Positions 45,278 to 54,468 of a stretch of DNA of 64,000 nt are shown here, piece by piece. Both the position numbers and the translations under genes were made by a program. Positions within the stretch are counted from its first letter, which is position 1. The number at the start of each line of letters is the position of its first letter. The notes beneath the pieces were generated by a model. The model had not been told where the DNA came from, ran no database searches, and saw only the letters and a list, made by a program, of their open reading frames with translations. The DNA is from Pseudomonas graminis (GTDB lineage Bacteria > Pseudomonadota > Gammaproteobacteria > Pseudomonadales > Pseudomonadaceae), in NCBI RefSeq assembly GCF_004364335.1, contig NZ_SOCR01000006.1, positions 95,873-159,872 of the forward strand. Reading direction: 5' to 3'.

Positions 45278-45900
45278 TCGATCTCCGTGGCGAGTGAGTT
45301 GACCGCCGCTGCCGCCATGGCGCTGCCGCCGCGACGGCCCTGCATGATCACGTAAGGCACGCCGCGACTGTCGGCAGCGAGCATGTCCTTGGATTCAGCG
45401 GCGCCAACGAAGCCCACCGGAAACCCCAGGATCAGCGCGGGTTTCGGCGCGCCGGCGTCGAGCATTTCCAGCAGATAGAACAGCGCGGTAGGCGCGTTGC
45501 CGATGACCACGACCGCCCCTTCCAGGTGCGGCCGCCACAGCTCCAGCGCCGCCGCCGAGCGGGTGTTGCCCAGCTCCCGCGCCATCTCGGGCACACGTTC
45601 GTTCTTCAGGGTGCAGATCACCTGATTGTTAGCCGGCAGGCGCGTGCGCGTGACCCCTTCGGCAACCATGTGGGCGTCACACAGGATCGGTGCACCGGCG
45701 GCCAGCGCGCGGCGACCTGCCGTGCCCGCGCCGGGCGAAAAGCGCAGGCCTTCGACCGCATCGACCATGCCGCAGGCATGAATCACCCGCACGGCGAGTT
45801 TTTCCAGGTCGGCCGGGATGGAATCGAGCCGGGCTTCGGCACGAATGATCGCGAAGGAGTTGCGGTAGATCTCCTGGCCGTCGCGGATGTAATCAATCAT
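45274..45900 (-). CDS. cobH: precorrin-8X methylmutase
   Basis: A 208-residue enzyme that migrates the C11 methyl to C12 to form hydrogenobyrinic acid. The start [20 protein letters not shown], the catalytic-His region [10 protein letters not shown], and [14 protein letters not shown] with [12 protein letters not shown] are typical. The length is standard. It overlaps cobG by 8 nt and cobI by 4 nt. Confidence 0.96.
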   Translation of the reverse strand: MIDYIRDGQEIYRNSFAIIRAEARLDSIPADLEKLAVRVIHACGMVDAVEGLRFSPGAGTAGRRALAAGAPILCDAHMVAEGVTRTRLPANNQVICTLKNERVPEMARELGNTRSAAALELWRPHLEGAVVVIGNAPTALFYLLEMLDAGAPKPALILGFPVGFVGAAESKDMLAADSRGVPYVIMQGRRGGSAMAAAAVNSLATEIE

Positions 45901-47245
45901 CGGTGTTGCTCCGTGAGTCGGCGGTCAACAACGCGCCGACTGCTTCAATAGTGAGGTCACGTGCATGCAGATCGCCGAATCCGGACATGTCTGCATGACG
46001 AAAATAAAGGTCGTAACGGCCGGGCGACGCTGCCAGCAAGGTCACCGGCATCACGTGCGCAGCGGCGCACGAACGCGTGCAGCCGGTCAGGTGCACCGCG
46101 CGGCTGACGGCATTTTCTTGCAGCAATGCGGCCAGACGCAGCCCGTCGGCCTTGGTGTCAGCCAGGCCTTTAGCGCAGGCAGCGGCGCCGGTGCAGGCGA
46201 CCATTTTTGTCAGCGACTGAGCGGCATCGACGAGCAAGCCCGCCTGTCCCAAGCCCTCCATCACGACCGCCGACTTGTCTGCCGAGACATTGCGCAGCAT
46301 CACGCTTTGCCACGGCGTCATGCACAGCTCGCCGTCGCCAGACGCAGTCGCCAATCGGGCGGCTTCACGCAACATGGACGGCCGCAAACGCCCCAACGGC
46401 ACGCCTGCGCCCACAGCCACGAGGCCGGCTTTTGCCTGTCGGTAGGTGCCGATGTGCGCGAAAGACCGAATCGGCTCACGCCGCCATTCGGTGACTTTTT
46501 GATCAACCACGAGTGGCTGCGGCAAACGCGCGGCGACGTGTTCGAGGAATTGGGGCACGGGCATTTCTTTCAGCAGATCGCGCAAGCGCGCCTGATCGGG
46601 GCGAGCGAGGTCCAGAAAGGTTTCCAGCACTGCAACAACCAATTCGTGAGCGGCTTCCGGTGCCACCGCAGCCACTGGCGAATCGCTGGCCGGACAGCCC
46701 GCCAGCCCGAAACCCAGCAGCGTCCGGCCATCAATCTGCAGGGCAGACAGCCAGAGATCGTGGGGATGCTCAAGCATCGCCAGGCCCTCGCCGCCGTCCA
46801 GCGACAAGGCAAATTTGGGCGACAGCTCATGGAAGCGCGGGTGGTGCTCAAGGGAATGCAGGATCTGCGCGGCCAGCGGACGCACGTCCAGCAGTTGCTG
46901 CGGATCGAGGCCTGCGGTCGGGCTGAGCATCAGGTTGCGCACGTCGTCGCTGGCCGGATTGCTCGGCCCCAGTCCGGCGCCAAGCAGGCTCGCAATCAGC
47001 CCGTCATGGTCAGCGCCAATCCCGCGAATCTGCAGATTGCCGCGATTGGTCGCCTCGATCACGCCACCGGCGAACCGCTCGGCGGCGTCTGCCACGGCCC
47101 GCGCCTGATCCGCTGAAAGCACCCCGCCCGGCAGCTTGATCCGGCAGATGCCGCCGTCCAGCGCCGGGACGATACGCAGCAACCCCGGGCAAGCCGAGGG
47201 GCGAATGGGCGTAGCGGATGGGCGAGCGGACAACGGCTCGGTCAA
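45893..47245 (-). CDS. cobG: precorrin-3B synthase
   Basis: A 450-residue monooxygenase of the aerobic cobalamin route, related to sulfite/nitrite reductases. Two half-domains and iron-sulfur/sirohaem-type Cys motifs are seen (CTGAAACAKG and TGCTRSCAAAHV). It uses O2 to form the C20-hydroxy gamma-lactone that lets the ring contract. The TTG at 47245 is the likely start, supported by AGGTGA just upstream; no ATG is near. It heads cobG-H-I-J and diverges from cobL. Confidence 0.93.
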   Translation of the reverse strand: MTEPLSARPSATPIRPSACPGLLRIVPALDGGICRIKLPGGVLSADQARAVADAAERFAGGVIEATNRGNLQIRGIGADHDGLIASLLGAGLGPSNPASDDVRNLMLSPTAGLDPQQLLDVRPLAAQILHSLEHHPRFHELSPKFALSLDGGEGLAMLEHPHDLWLSALQIDGRTLLGFGLAGCPASDSPVAAVAPEAAHELVVAVLETFLDLARPDQARLRDLLKEMPVPQFLEHVAARLPQPLVVDQKVTEWRREPIRSFAHIGTYRQAKAGLVAVGAGVPLGRLRPSMLREAARLATASGDGELCMTPWQSVMLRNVSADKSAVVMEGLGQAGLLVDAAQSLTKMVACTGAAACAKGLADTKADGLRLAALLQENAVSRAVHLTGCTRSCAAAHVMPVTLLAASPGRYDLYFRHADMSGFGDLHARDLTIEAVGALLTADSRSNTDD

Positions 47246-47452
47246 TGGATCACCTGGTGCGAACGGGCGGACGCGTAGAGAAACGAAAAGTTACAGGGGC
47301 CGTATTATGCCTGCTTTGGCCGTCGCCATGAAAAGACGCTCTGTCGGATTCACAAAGCCATACGAACCGGGCCCGCCGGCGCGGTATCATGCCGGCCAAT
47401 TCACAGGCCGAGCAGGCGGGCCTGTTGCACGCAATCGGGTTGAGGGCAATTC
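47246..47452. promoter_or_regulatory. divergent cob promoter region
   Basis: The 207-nt space between cobG and cobL must hold both promoters. I searched by eye for a cobalamin riboswitch and saw no convincing B12 box or overall fold, so control is probably by another means. Small dyads rich in GGCC are present. I could not place -35/-10 elements. Confidence 0.4.
47250..47255 (-). promoter_or_regulatory. ribosome binding site fixing the cobG TTG start
   Basis: AGGTGA on the minus strand stands 4 nt before the TTG at 47245, supporting the unusual start codon. Confidence 0.6.
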
Positions 47453-48655
47453 ATGTCACCGTGGCTGACAGTCGTGGGAATCGGTGAGGACGGCTATAAA
47501 GGTCTGGGCCGAAACGCTCGGCACGCGCTGTTGCAGGCGCGGCAGGTGATCGGCGGCGCGCGGCAGCTGGCCTTGCTGCCGCCGTGTATTCAGGCCGAGC
47601 AGCGTCAGTGGCCGAGCCCGTTTTCCCTGAGTCCGGTGCTGGAGCAGCGCGGCGCCCCGGTCTGCGTGCTGGCCAGCGGCGACCCCATGTTGTTCGGCGT
47701 TGGCGTGAGCCTGTCGAAACACGTCCCCTTCGATGAAATGCGGGTGATTCCCGCCCCGTCTTCTTATTCGCTGGCTGCCGCGCGGCTGGGTTGGGCGTTG
47801 CAGGACGTGGTCACGCTGTCGGTCGTCGCTCGTCCGCTCGCTGCATTGAATGCCCACCTGCAAAACGGCCTGCGCTTGCTGGTGCTGAGTAACGATGGCA
47901 ACAGCCCGGCGGCGATCGCGGCGCAGCTGCGTGAGCGCGGTTTTGGCCCGAGCCAGATGACCGTGCTGGAACATCTGGGCGGTGCCTCGGAGCGACGAGT
48001 GGATGCGACGGCCAATGAATGGTCCGATCCTGAAATCGCTGCACTGAATCTGGTGGCCGTCGACTGTCGCGCACAGCCAGGTACGTTGCGTCTGTCGCCG
48101 CTGGGCGGTCTGCCGGACGAGGCGTTTCGGCATGACGGCCAGCTCACCAAGCGCGACATGCGCGCGATTACTCTTGCCCGTCTCGCGCCCATTCCCGGCG
48201 AGTTGCTGTGGGATGTGGGCGCTGGCTGCGGCTCCGTCGGCATTGAGTGGATGCGCGCACACCCGACCTGCCGCGCCATCGCCGTCGAGGCCGATGAGGG
48301 CCGGCAACACTTGATCGAATTCAACCGCGATGCGCTGGGCGTTCCCGGCCTTCAGCTGATTCGCGGACGTGCGCCCGATGCCCTTGAAGGCCTTGAGCAA
48401 CCGGACGCCATCTTCATCGGCGGCGGCGTGACGCGCGAGGGTGTGCTGCACGCTTGCTGGCAGAACCTGAGGCCCGGAGGGCGACTGGTCGCCAATGCCG
48501 TCACGCTGCAAAGCGAAGCGATGCTGGTGAACTGGCGCGAGCGATACGGCGGCGAACTGACCCGCATTCATCTGGCCCACGCCAAACCGCTCGGCGAGTT
48601 CGACACCTGGCGTCAGGCGCTGCCGATCACCCTACTCGAAGCGATCAAACCCTGA
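47453..48655 (+). CDS. cobL: precorrin-6Y C5,15-methyltransferase (decarboxylating), CbiE-CbiT fusion
   Basis: A 400-residue bifunctional enzyme. The N-terminal CbiE domain (~1-205) is a tetrapyrrole methylase ([33 protein letters not shown]). The C-terminal CbiT domain (~215-400) is a class I methyltransferase ([21 protein letters not shown]). Together they methylate C5 and C15 and remove the acetate carboxyl. The stop overlaps the cbiD start (TGATG). It is the first gene of the rightward cobL-cbiD-cobK operon. Confidence 0.95.
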   Translation: MSPWLTVVGIGEDGYKGLGRNARHALLQARQVIGGARQLALLPPCIQAEQRQWPSPFSLSPVLEQRGAPVCVLASGDPMLFGVGVSLSKHVPFDEMRVIPAPSSYSLAAARLGWALQDVVTLSVVARPLAALNAHLQNGLRLLVLSNDGNSPAAIAAQLRERGFGPSQMTVLEHLGGASERRVDATANEWSDPEIAALNLVAVDCRAQPGTLRLSPLGGLPDEAFRHDGQLTKRDMRAITLARLAPIPGELLWDVGAGCGSVGIEWMRAHPTCRAIAVEADEGRQHLIEFNRDALGVPGLQLIRGRAPDALEGLEQPDAIFIGGGVTREGVLHACWQNLRPGGRLVANAVTLQSEAMLVNWRERYGGELTRIHLAHAKPLGEFDTWRQALPITLLEAIKP

Positions 48656-49752
48656 TGCGCGACGAAACCGCCGAACAACCCGCCCCATTGCGCAGCGGCT
48701 TGACCACGGGCAGCTGCGCCACGGCGACGTCCCTTGCCGCCGCGCGCCTGCTGCTGGCCGGCGAAACCAACGATGCGATCGACATCACGCTGCCCAAAGG
48801 CAAGTGCGTGCAGATGCGCCTGGAATTCTGCCGCTTGATTGCAAACGGCGCCGAGGCCGGCACGCTCAAGGATGCCGGCGATGATCCCGACGTGACCCAC
48901 GGCGCGCTGGTGTCTGCCCAGGTCAGGCTGATCCCTGAACCGGGCGTGCGTTTTGTTGCGGGCGAAGGCGTCGGCACCGTCACCCGCCCGGGTCTGGTGC
49001 TGGGTGTCGGCGAGCCGGCGATCAATCCGGTGCCGCGCAGAATGATGGCCGAGCACCTCACGCATCTGGCGCAGGAGGTCGACTATGACGGCGGATTTGA
49101 AGTGACGGTCTGCGTCGAGAACGGCAGCGAGCTGGCCCTGAAAACCATGAACCCGCGATTGGGGATTCTCGGCGGGCTGTCGATTCTGGGCACCAGCGGC
49201 ATCGTCCGGCCCTTCTCCTGCGCGGCGTACATCGCGTCGATCCACCAAGGCATTGATGTCGCGCGCACCAACGGTTATCAGCACATCGCCGCCTGCACCG
49301 GCAACGCCAGCGAAGACACGATGCGTCGGGTGTATCAGATCCCCGACATCGCGCTGATCGAGATGGGTGATTTTGTCGGCGCCGTGCTCAAGCATCTGCG
49401 CAAAACCCCGGTGGAGCGGCTCAGTGTCTGCGGCGGCTTCGGCAAGATCAGCAAGCTGGCGGCCGGCCACATGGACCTGCACAGCCGCCACTCCAGTATC
49501 GATCTGGAACAACTCGCGCGATGGTCGGCCGAAGTGGGCGCTGACGCCACGCTGCAGCAAAATATTCGCGAGGCCAACACCAGTCAGCAAGCGCTGGCAA
49601 TGGCCTCGGCCGTCGGCATCTCGCTGGGTGATGCGGTGTGTCAGCACGCGCTGAATTTCGCCCGCAGTGTGGTACCGGCGCAAGTTGAGGTCGAGGTCTT
49701 CGCCATCGACCGCCAAGGCGGGATTGTGGGTCATGCGGGAGGCTTCGTTTGA
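48655..49752 (+). CDS. cbiD: cobalt-precorrin-5B C1-methyltransferase-like protein CbiD
   Basis: A 365-residue protein with the CbiD signature [20 protein letters not shown] and the C-terminal [16 protein letters not shown]. CbiD methylates C1 in the anaerobic route; in pseudomonads it occurs beside aerobic CobG and appears to replace CobF. The ATG shares its first base with the cobL stop. The frame is open upstream to 48454 but that part lies inside cobL. Confidence 0.95.
   Translation: MRDETAEQPAPLRSGLTTGSCATATSLAAARLLLAGETNDAIDITLPKGKCVQMRLEFCRLIANGAEAGTLKDAGDDPDVTHGALVSAQVRLIPEPGVRFVAGEGVGTVTRPGLVLGVGEPAINPVPRRMMAEHLTHLAQEVDYDGGFEVTVCVENGSELALKTMNPRLGILGGLSILGTSGIVRPFSCAAYIASIHQGIDVARTNGYQHIAACTGNASEDTMRRVYQIPDIALIEMGDFVGAVLKHLRKTPVERLSVCGGFGKISKLAAGHMDLHSRHSSIDLEQLARWSAEVGADATLQQNIREANTSQQALAMASAVGISLGDAVCQHALNFARSVVPAQVEVEVFAIDRQGGIVGHAGGFV
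49737..49742 (+). promoter_or_regulatory. ribosome binding site deciding the cobK start
   Basis: GGGAGG lies 6 nt before the TTG at 49749 and 21 nt before the ATG at 49764, favouring the TTG start, which overlaps the cbiD stop. Confidence 0.6.
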
Positions 49753-50486
49753 AACCACACACCATGAAACGCGTGCTGCTGCTCGGCGGCGTCACCGACG
49801 CACTGGCGATCGCCCGCACGCTGGGGCCTCAGCACATTTACAGCCTGGCGGGCGTGGGTCGCGTGCCCACCGACTTGCGCTGTGAAGTGCGGGTTGGCGG
49901 GTTCGGCGGCGCTGAAGGGTTGGCAAACTTCGTACAGCAGAATGGCATCGATCTGATCCTGGACGCGACGCACCCTTACGCTGCGCAGATGAGCCAGAAC
50001 GCAGCGGCTGCGTCAAAGATGACCGGTGTTCCCTGCTGGGCGTTGCGGCGACCCGCGTGGCAGGCGGGCCCGAACGATGACTGGCGCGAAGTCGCGGACT
50101 GGGCCGAACTGATCGCCGCCCTCGCCCCCTTTCAGCGACCGCTATTTACCTTGGGCCGCGAGCCTTTGCAGCATCTGCACGAGATTCCCGTCCATCAGTT
50201 CTGGACGCTGCGTGCCCTGGATGTCTATCCCGGCAACGAACGCTGTGAAGTGATCGGCGCGCGCGGCCCTTTCCGCCTGGACGACGAGCGCGAGCTGTTC
50301 GAGAGTCGCAACATCGACGTCCTTATCAGCAAGAACAGCGGCGGCCCAGCGACCGAGCCAAAGCTGGAAGTGGCACGTGAGCGCGGGGTGCCGGTGTTGG
50401 TGTTGAAACGGCCAGAACTGCCGGAGGTAGATCGGGCGCTCTGGAGTGTGGGTGAGGTGCTGGATGCGTTGCGGGACATTGGCTGA
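49749..50486 (+). CDS. cobK: precorrin-6A reductase
   Basis: A 245-residue NADPH-dependent reductase of precorrin-6A at C18-C19. Visible family features are [35 protein letters not shown] and [19 protein letters not shown]. The TTG at 49749 is preferred because of GGGAGG at 6 nt; the ATG at 49764 is the alternative and gives 240 residues. It ends the cobL-cbiD-cobK operon. Confidence 0.94.
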   Translation: MKPHTMKRVLLLGGVTDALAIARTLGPQHIYSLAGVGRVPTDLRCEVRVGGFGGAEGLANFVQQNGIDLILDATHPYAAQMSQNAAAASKMTGVPCWALRRPAWQAGPNDDWREVADWAELIAALAPFQRPLFTLGREPLQHLHEIPVHQFWTLRALDVYPGNERCEVIGARGPFRLDDERELFESRNIDVLISKNSGGPATEPKLEVARERGVPVLVLKRPELPEVDRALWSVGEVLDALRDIG

Positions 50487-50569
50487 CGCAGGCCGAAAAT
50501 ACCGTGAAAATCGTCTGGGTTTGCGGATCGGTCCGACTTCCACCGTCTGACTCGACTGACATCGGAAAT

Positions 50570-50585
50570 GTATCCTCCGGGATAC
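50570..50585. promoter_or_regulatory. possible toxin-antitoxin operator
   Basis: GTATCC-TCCG-GGATAC is a perfect 6-bp dyad starting 25 nt before the toxin ATG. Type II antitoxins usually bind such a palindrome overlapping their own promoter. Confidence 0.45.
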
Positions 50586-50594
50586 CTTTCCCGT

Positions 50595-50897
50595 ATGATT
50601 TTTTTCGAACGATCCACCTCATTCAGCAAGTGGTTGAAGTCTTTAAAGGACAAGACCGGACAGCAGCGCATCATTGCGCGGATTGATGCCGCCGAAGGAG
50701 GCAATCTCGGGGATTGCCAACCAATAGGCGGCGGCGTATTCGAGATGCGCATACATTATGGTCCCGGCTATCGAATCTATTTGACCCGACGCGAAGAAGT
50801 CATTTACCTGCTTCTGATTGGCGGAGATAAATCGACCCAGACGCGGGATATCAATCAAGCCAGGTACATGGCAAAAAACCTCGGTGCGAGGAAATGA
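50595..50897 (+). CDS. type II toxin, RelE/ParE superfamily (HigB/Gp49-like)
   Basis: A 100-residue basic protein with the addiction-module killer pattern: FSKWLKSLKDKTGQQRIIAR, then GGNLGDCQPIGGGVFEMRIHYGPGYRIYL and LLLIGGDKSTQTRDI. The family cleaves mRNA at the ribosome or has a related action. It is placed first, ahead of the antitoxin (higBA-like order), and overlaps it by 4 nt. The ATG at 50595 gives the usual length; an ATG at 50568 would run through the palindrome. Confidence 0.88.
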   Translation: MIFFERSTSFSKWLKSLKDKTGQQRIIARIDAAEGGNLGDCQPIGGGVFEMRIHYGPGYRIYLTRREEVIYLLLIGGDKSTQTRDINQARYMAKNLGARK

Positions 50898-51196
50898 ATA
50901 TGCACGTAGAAGAAGAATTCAAACCGTTCGACGCAGCGGAATACCTGGAAACACCTGAAGACATGGCAGGCTATCTGGACGCGTGCCTTGAAGAAGACAA
51001 TGGCGATGGTGTGCTCATACGCAAAGCTCTGGGCAACATCGCGCGGGCTTATGGCATGTCTCAGATCGCACGTGATACAGGCCTGGGCAGAGAGAGCCTG
51101 TACAAAGCGCTAAGCACAAACGGCAACCCCGAATTCGCCACCATCATGAAAGTCATCAAAGCCCTTGGCCTGAAACTCCACGCCTCCACCGCGTGA
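50894..51196 (+). CDS. antitoxin, HigA-like helix-turn-helix protein
   Basis: A 100-residue acidic protein of the 'addiction module antidote' family, with KPFDAAEYLETPEDMAGYL at the start and a helix-turn-helix (GMSQIARDTGLGRESLYKAL) in the C-terminal half. It should neutralise the adjacent toxin and repress the operon. The first ATG overlaps the toxin stop; an ATG two codons on (50900) is better spaced from GAGGAA and may be the real start. A strong terminator follows. Confidence 0.9.
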   Translation: MNMHVEEEFKPFDAAEYLETPEDMAGYLDACLEEDNGDGVLIRKALGNIARAYGMSQIARDTGLGRESLYKALSTNGNPEFATIMKVIKALGLKLHASTA

Positions 51197-51221
51197 CCCC
51201 CCGCTGAACCCTGACTGAACC

Positions 51222-51262
51222 AAACCCGCCGCGCGACACAACGTCGCGGGCGGGCTTTTTAC
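51222..51262 (+). terminator. rho-independent terminator of the toxin-antitoxin operon
   Basis: CCCGCCGCGCGAC, a 5-nt loop, then GTCGCGGGCGGG (one bulged G) followed by CTTTTT. Confidence 0.85.
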
Positions 51263-51284
51263 ATCTGGCGGCCGATCAGGCTAA

Positions 51285-51710
51285 ATGGCCGACATGAAAA
51301 AACAACAAGATCAAATCATCACGCAGAAGCGGCGACGGGCATTCGCCTGGGTGGCCTGTTTCGCGTTGTTGTTCGGTGTGTTGGCAATGCCGATGACACC
51401 GACCATGCCGCGCCCCGAAGGTGAGCGGCTGGTGTGGGGAAGCGGCTGCACAGGCGCCGCGTCACGACTGGCGATGACTTCCGTTGAAGTCATCGACCGA
51501 CAAGTGCCCCGCCACCCCGACATCGCGTTCATGCAGCACTGCGCCTGTTGCACAAACGCCATGCCATTGGCCGCAGTGCCGACCAGCATCGGTTTAGGCT
51601 TGTTCGCCCTTGTCGAACCGGTGCGTTTCCCTGTCGCGGTATTGGTGCTGCACGCGCCTCCCCGTCAGCACTGGCCTGAACGCAATCCGCGCGCATCACC
51701 CCGGGTCTGA
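51285..51710 (+). CDS. DUF2946-type protein, first copper-cluster gene
   Basis: A 141-residue protein with one N-terminal hydrophobic segment (~20-36, a signal or anchor) and the metal-ligand-like motif MQHCACC in the middle, as in DUF2946 proteins. It precedes the PCuAC chaperone gene by about 50 nt and a second DUF2946 gene lies further on. The family accompanies copper uptake genes and is probably periplasmic or membrane-bound. The alternative start is the ATG at 51294. Confidence 0.7.
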   Translation: MADMKKQQDQIITQKRRRAFAWVACFALLFGVLAMPMTPTMPRPEGERLVWGSGCTGAASRLAMTSVEVIDRQVPRHPDIAFMQHCACCTNAMPLAAVPTSIGLGLFALVEPVRFPVAVLVLHAPPRQHWPERNPRASPRV

Positions 51711-51759
51711 TTTACACATCGTGCCGTCGCGTACCTGAATGAACCGGAGACCTGCGTTG

Positions 51760-52236
51760 ATGCTGAATAAAATCCTCCTGCTGATCGCTTTGGCGCTGCC
51801 AGCGGGTTTCGTTGAAGCTCAGGATTACGCCAAGGGGCAACTGAGCGTTGCGCAGCCATGGTCCATGGCGCTACCGCCCAACGCGCCCACCGTCGCTGCC
51901 TATTTTGTGATCACCAACAAAGGCCCTGACGCCGACCGACTGCAGTCCGTCGACAGCCCCATCGCCGGTGCCGCCCAGTTGCATGAACACATCAATCAGG
52001 ACGGCCTGATGAAAATGCAGCACGTCGAGACGGTGGATATCCCGGCTGGCGGCAACGTGACCTTCGCGCCCATGGCCTATCACGTGATGTTGCTGGACCT
52101 GAAAGACCGCAGCAGATTGGTTGACGGACAAAGCTTCCCGCTGACCCTGCACTTTGAAAAGGCGGGCGACCTGACCGTCGAGGTCATGGTATTGAAACAG
52201 CCACCCGACCCGGCCGCTCCGGCCCATGCCCACTGA
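51760..52236 (+). CDS. periplasmic copper chaperone PCu(A)C
   Basis: A 158-residue secreted protein: signal peptide ~1-21, then a cupredoxin-like PCuAC domain. The Cu(I) ligands are visible as the His and Met residues in LHEHINQDGLMKMQHVE and further MAYHVMLLDL, plus a His tail PAHAH. The family delivers copper to the CuA/CuB sites of terminal oxidases. The ATG at 51760 follows GGAGA at about 10 nt; an ATG at 51739 would add seven residues before the signal. It overlaps the next gene by 11 nt. Confidence 0.88.
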   Translation: MLNKILLLIALALPAGFVEAQDYAKGQLSVAQPWSMALPPNAPTVAAYFVITNKGPDADRLQSVDSPIAGAAQLHEHINQDGLMKMQHVETVDIPAGGNVTFAPMAYHVMLLDLKDRSRLVDGQSFPLTLHFEKAGDLTVEVMVLKQPPDPAAPAHAH

Positions 52237-52744
52237 CCCGCCGAATTCCGACGCCCCCCCCTTGAACCGTCCGCCCGCGAATCGCACCCGATCAGCCCAC
52301 GCCCCTCGTCACCCGCAGGGCGCCTGGCTGAGCCTGTTCGCGATGCTGATGATTTTCATCGGTCCGTTGATTTCCCAGTCGATGCCGATGGAGCATCACA
52401 GCGGCATGGCAATGCCTGCGCCGACAGCCATGTCGATGTCGATGCACGGCGAAATGGACATGTCGGCGTCGATGGACATGGCCATGGAGATGGGCGCGAG
52501 CGAGCACAGCCGCCATGCCAGGGCCGAGCAAAACGCCGGCGTCGATCACGTCATCTGGGCCAAGTGCGGCTATTGCACGCTGCTGTTCAGTTGCCCGGCG
52601 CTGACCAAAACTGTCGCCGTCCTGGCTCCCGTCCCGCCCAGACCCGCCGACTTCTACAACGAGGCCACGCAACTCGGCCACGCCCAGCGCAACGTTTTTC
52701 CCAACGCCCGAAGTCGCGCCCCGCCCCTCTCGTCAGTCGCCTGA
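52226..52744 (+). CDS. DUF2946 His/Met-rich membrane protein
   Basis: A 172-residue protein with one hydrophobic segment (~33-50), then a His/Met-rich stretch (HHSGMAMPAPTAMSMSMHGE and MDMSASMDMAMEMG) suited to Cu(I), and CGYCTLLFSC near residue 113. This is the DUF2946 layout. Its start lies inside the end of the PCuAC gene, so both are translated together. It probably binds or passes copper at the periplasmic face; function is inferred from composition and neighbours. Confidence 0.8.
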   Translation: MPTDPPNSDAPPLNRPPANRTRSAHAPRHPQGAWLSLFAMLMIFIGPLISQSMPMEHHSGMAMPAPTAMSMSMHGEMDMSASMDMAMEMGASEHSRHARAEQNAGVDHVIWAKCGYCTLLFSCPALTKTVAVLAPVPPRPADFYNEATQLGHAQRNVFPNARSRAPPLSSVA

Positions 52745-52830
52745 ACACCACAATTTGACTCGTACCCGCTGACGGCTCCTCCGGCCGCCGGCGGGTTACG
52801 CCGTGTTGTCCCTGACGGGAGCGTTGCACC

Positions 52831-54204
52831 ATGTCCAAACCGAATGTGTCTTTCTACAACCTGGCGTGGCGATGGCATTTCTATGCCGGCCTGTTCGTCG
52901 CGCCCTTCATGATCCTGCTGGCGGTCACCGGGATCATTTACCTGTTCAAACCGCAGCTCGACGCGCTGATGTACAGCGACTTGCTGACAGTCACGCCCGC
53001 TCACCACGCACTCAGCGCCGATGACCTGCAAAAGCGCATGCTGACCGCTTATCCTCAGGCGCAAGTGAGCAAATACCTGCCGCCGCTGAATGCCGAAGGC
53101 AGCGCGCAGTTCGTAATCAAGAACGACGGCCGCGAAGTGAACGTGTTCGTCGATCCGTACAGCGGCACGGTGCTCGGCACCCAGGACGCGAAGCAAAACC
53201 TGCAAGCCATCGCCCGCGAGCTACACGGCGAGCTGATGATCGGCACCGTGGGTGATCGGCTGGTGGAACTGGCCGCCGGCTGGGGCATCGTGCTGGTGGT
53301 TTCGGGTGTGTATCTGTGGTGGCCGCGAGGGCGTTCGCCGGCCGGCGTACTCTGGCCGCGCATCAGCGCTCGAGGCCGCATTCTCTGGCGCGACCTGCAC
53401 GCGGTGACCGGGTTCTGGGGGTCGGTGGCGCTGCTGTTCATGTTACTGAGCGGCATGACCTGGACCGGCATGTGGGGAAAAATGTACGCCGATGTGTGGA
53501 ACACCTTTCCGGCGGCCATGTGGAATGACGTACCCAAGTCGGACAAACAGGCCGGCACTCTGAACAGCGCCAGCGTGCAAACCGTGCCGTGGGCCATGGA
53601 AAACACGCCGATGCCGGTGTCGTCCGGGGATCATGCCGAGCACATGAATCACGCGCACATGTCCAGCGCTCCCGCAGCGCCGGGCATCTCCCTGCAGCAA
53701 GTGGTCGACATCGCCAGGGCGCGCAATATCGAGCCGGGCTACAGCATCACGCCACCGAAAAACGCCGATGGCGTGTTCACCGTTTCCGTGTTCGCCGATG
53801 ACCCGCGTAACGACGCCACGCTGCATGTCGATCAGTACACCGGCAAGGTGCTGGCGGATGTGCGCTACAGCGATTACAGCACGGTGTCCAAGGCCACTGA
53901 ACTGGGCGTGATGCTGCATGAAGGCAAGATGTATGGCTGGATAAACCAGTTGTTGATTCTGTTCATCTGCCTGATGGTGCTGCTGAGTTCGGTGAGCGGC
54001 ATCGTGATCTGGTGGAAGCGTCGCCCGCAGAACGGATTCGGTGTTCCGCCGTTGCGCCATGACCTGCCGCGCTGGAAAATCGCTACCGCGGTGATGATCG
54101 TCCTGGGGGTTGCGTTCCCGCTGGTAGGCGTTTCGATGCTGGTGGTGTGGCTGCTCGATCGAATAGTTCGTTCGCGCTTTGCCAAAACGGCGGCAACAGC
54201 TTAG
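52831..54204 (+). CDS. PepSY-associated TM helix protein
   Basis: A 457-residue inner-membrane protein with four predicted long helices (~17-40, ~147-167, ~195-217, ~375-395) plus a C-terminal one, and two periplasmic PepSY-like stretches (VFVDPYSGTVLG; LHVDQYTGKVLADVRYSD). Conserved His residues flank the helices (WRWHFYAG, DLHAVTGFW, MLHEGKMYG), consistent with haem or electron transfer; a His/Met cluster (HAEHMNHAHM) lies in one loop. This family is linked with metal uptake reductases. In the comparable Bradyrhizobium pcu set it is the last gene. Confidence 0.88.
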   Translation: MSKPNVSFYNLAWRWHFYAGLFVAPFMILLAVTGIIYLFKPQLDALMYSDLLTVTPAHHALSADDLQKRMLTAYPQAQVSKYLPPLNAEGSAQFVIKNDGREVNVFVDPYSGTVLGTQDAKQNLQAIARELHGELMIGTVGDRLVELAAGWGIVLVVSGVYLWWPRGRSPAGVLWPRISARGRILWRDLHAVTGFWGSVALLFMLLSGMTWTGMWGKMYADVWNTFPAAMWNDVPKSDKQAGTLNSASVQTVPWAMENTPMPVSSGDHAEHMNHAHMSSAPAAPGISLQQVVDIARARNIEPGYSITPPKNADGVFTVSVFADDPRNDATLHVDQYTGKVLADVRYSDYSTVSKATELGVMLHEGKMYGWINQLLILFICLMVLLSSVSGIVIWWKRRPQNGFGVPPLRHDLPRWKIATAVMIVLGVAFPLVGVSMLVVWLLDRIVRSRFAKTAATA

Positions 54205-54214
54205 ATTGCGTCTC

Positions 54215-54283
54215 GCGGAGCCTGGAACCTCTTTTGGGTGGTTTAGTGATGAATTCCTCCTCATTTCGGGTTTCAGGCTCCGC
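54215..54283. repeat. long-loop inverted repeat after the PepSY gene
   Basis: GCGGAGCCTGGAACC (54215-54229) and GGTTTCAGGCTCCGC (54269-54283) pair over 15 bp with one wobble; a TTTTT follows at 54289. It may terminate the copper operon. The remaining 185 nt to the next gene show no gene. Confidence 0.5.
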
Positions 54284-54468
54284 ACCTGTTTTTCTGCTCA
54301 CGGATTGGCCCTCTTCCTTCGCGAAAAATCCTACCTTTCTGGTCGTTTTTCCTTCACATGCAGACCTGGTTCCACCTACAGACGTAAGCCCCAAGCCCTG
54401 ACTCCATGAAACGAGTCGCCGAACCCGTCGGTTCTGCGAGTCATTCCTCATGTAGATGAACAGGCGCC

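Noticed and set aside
47246..47452. Cobalamin riboswitch between cobG and cobL
   Set aside because: No B12-box-like sequence or matching multi-branched fold could be seen in the 207 nt.
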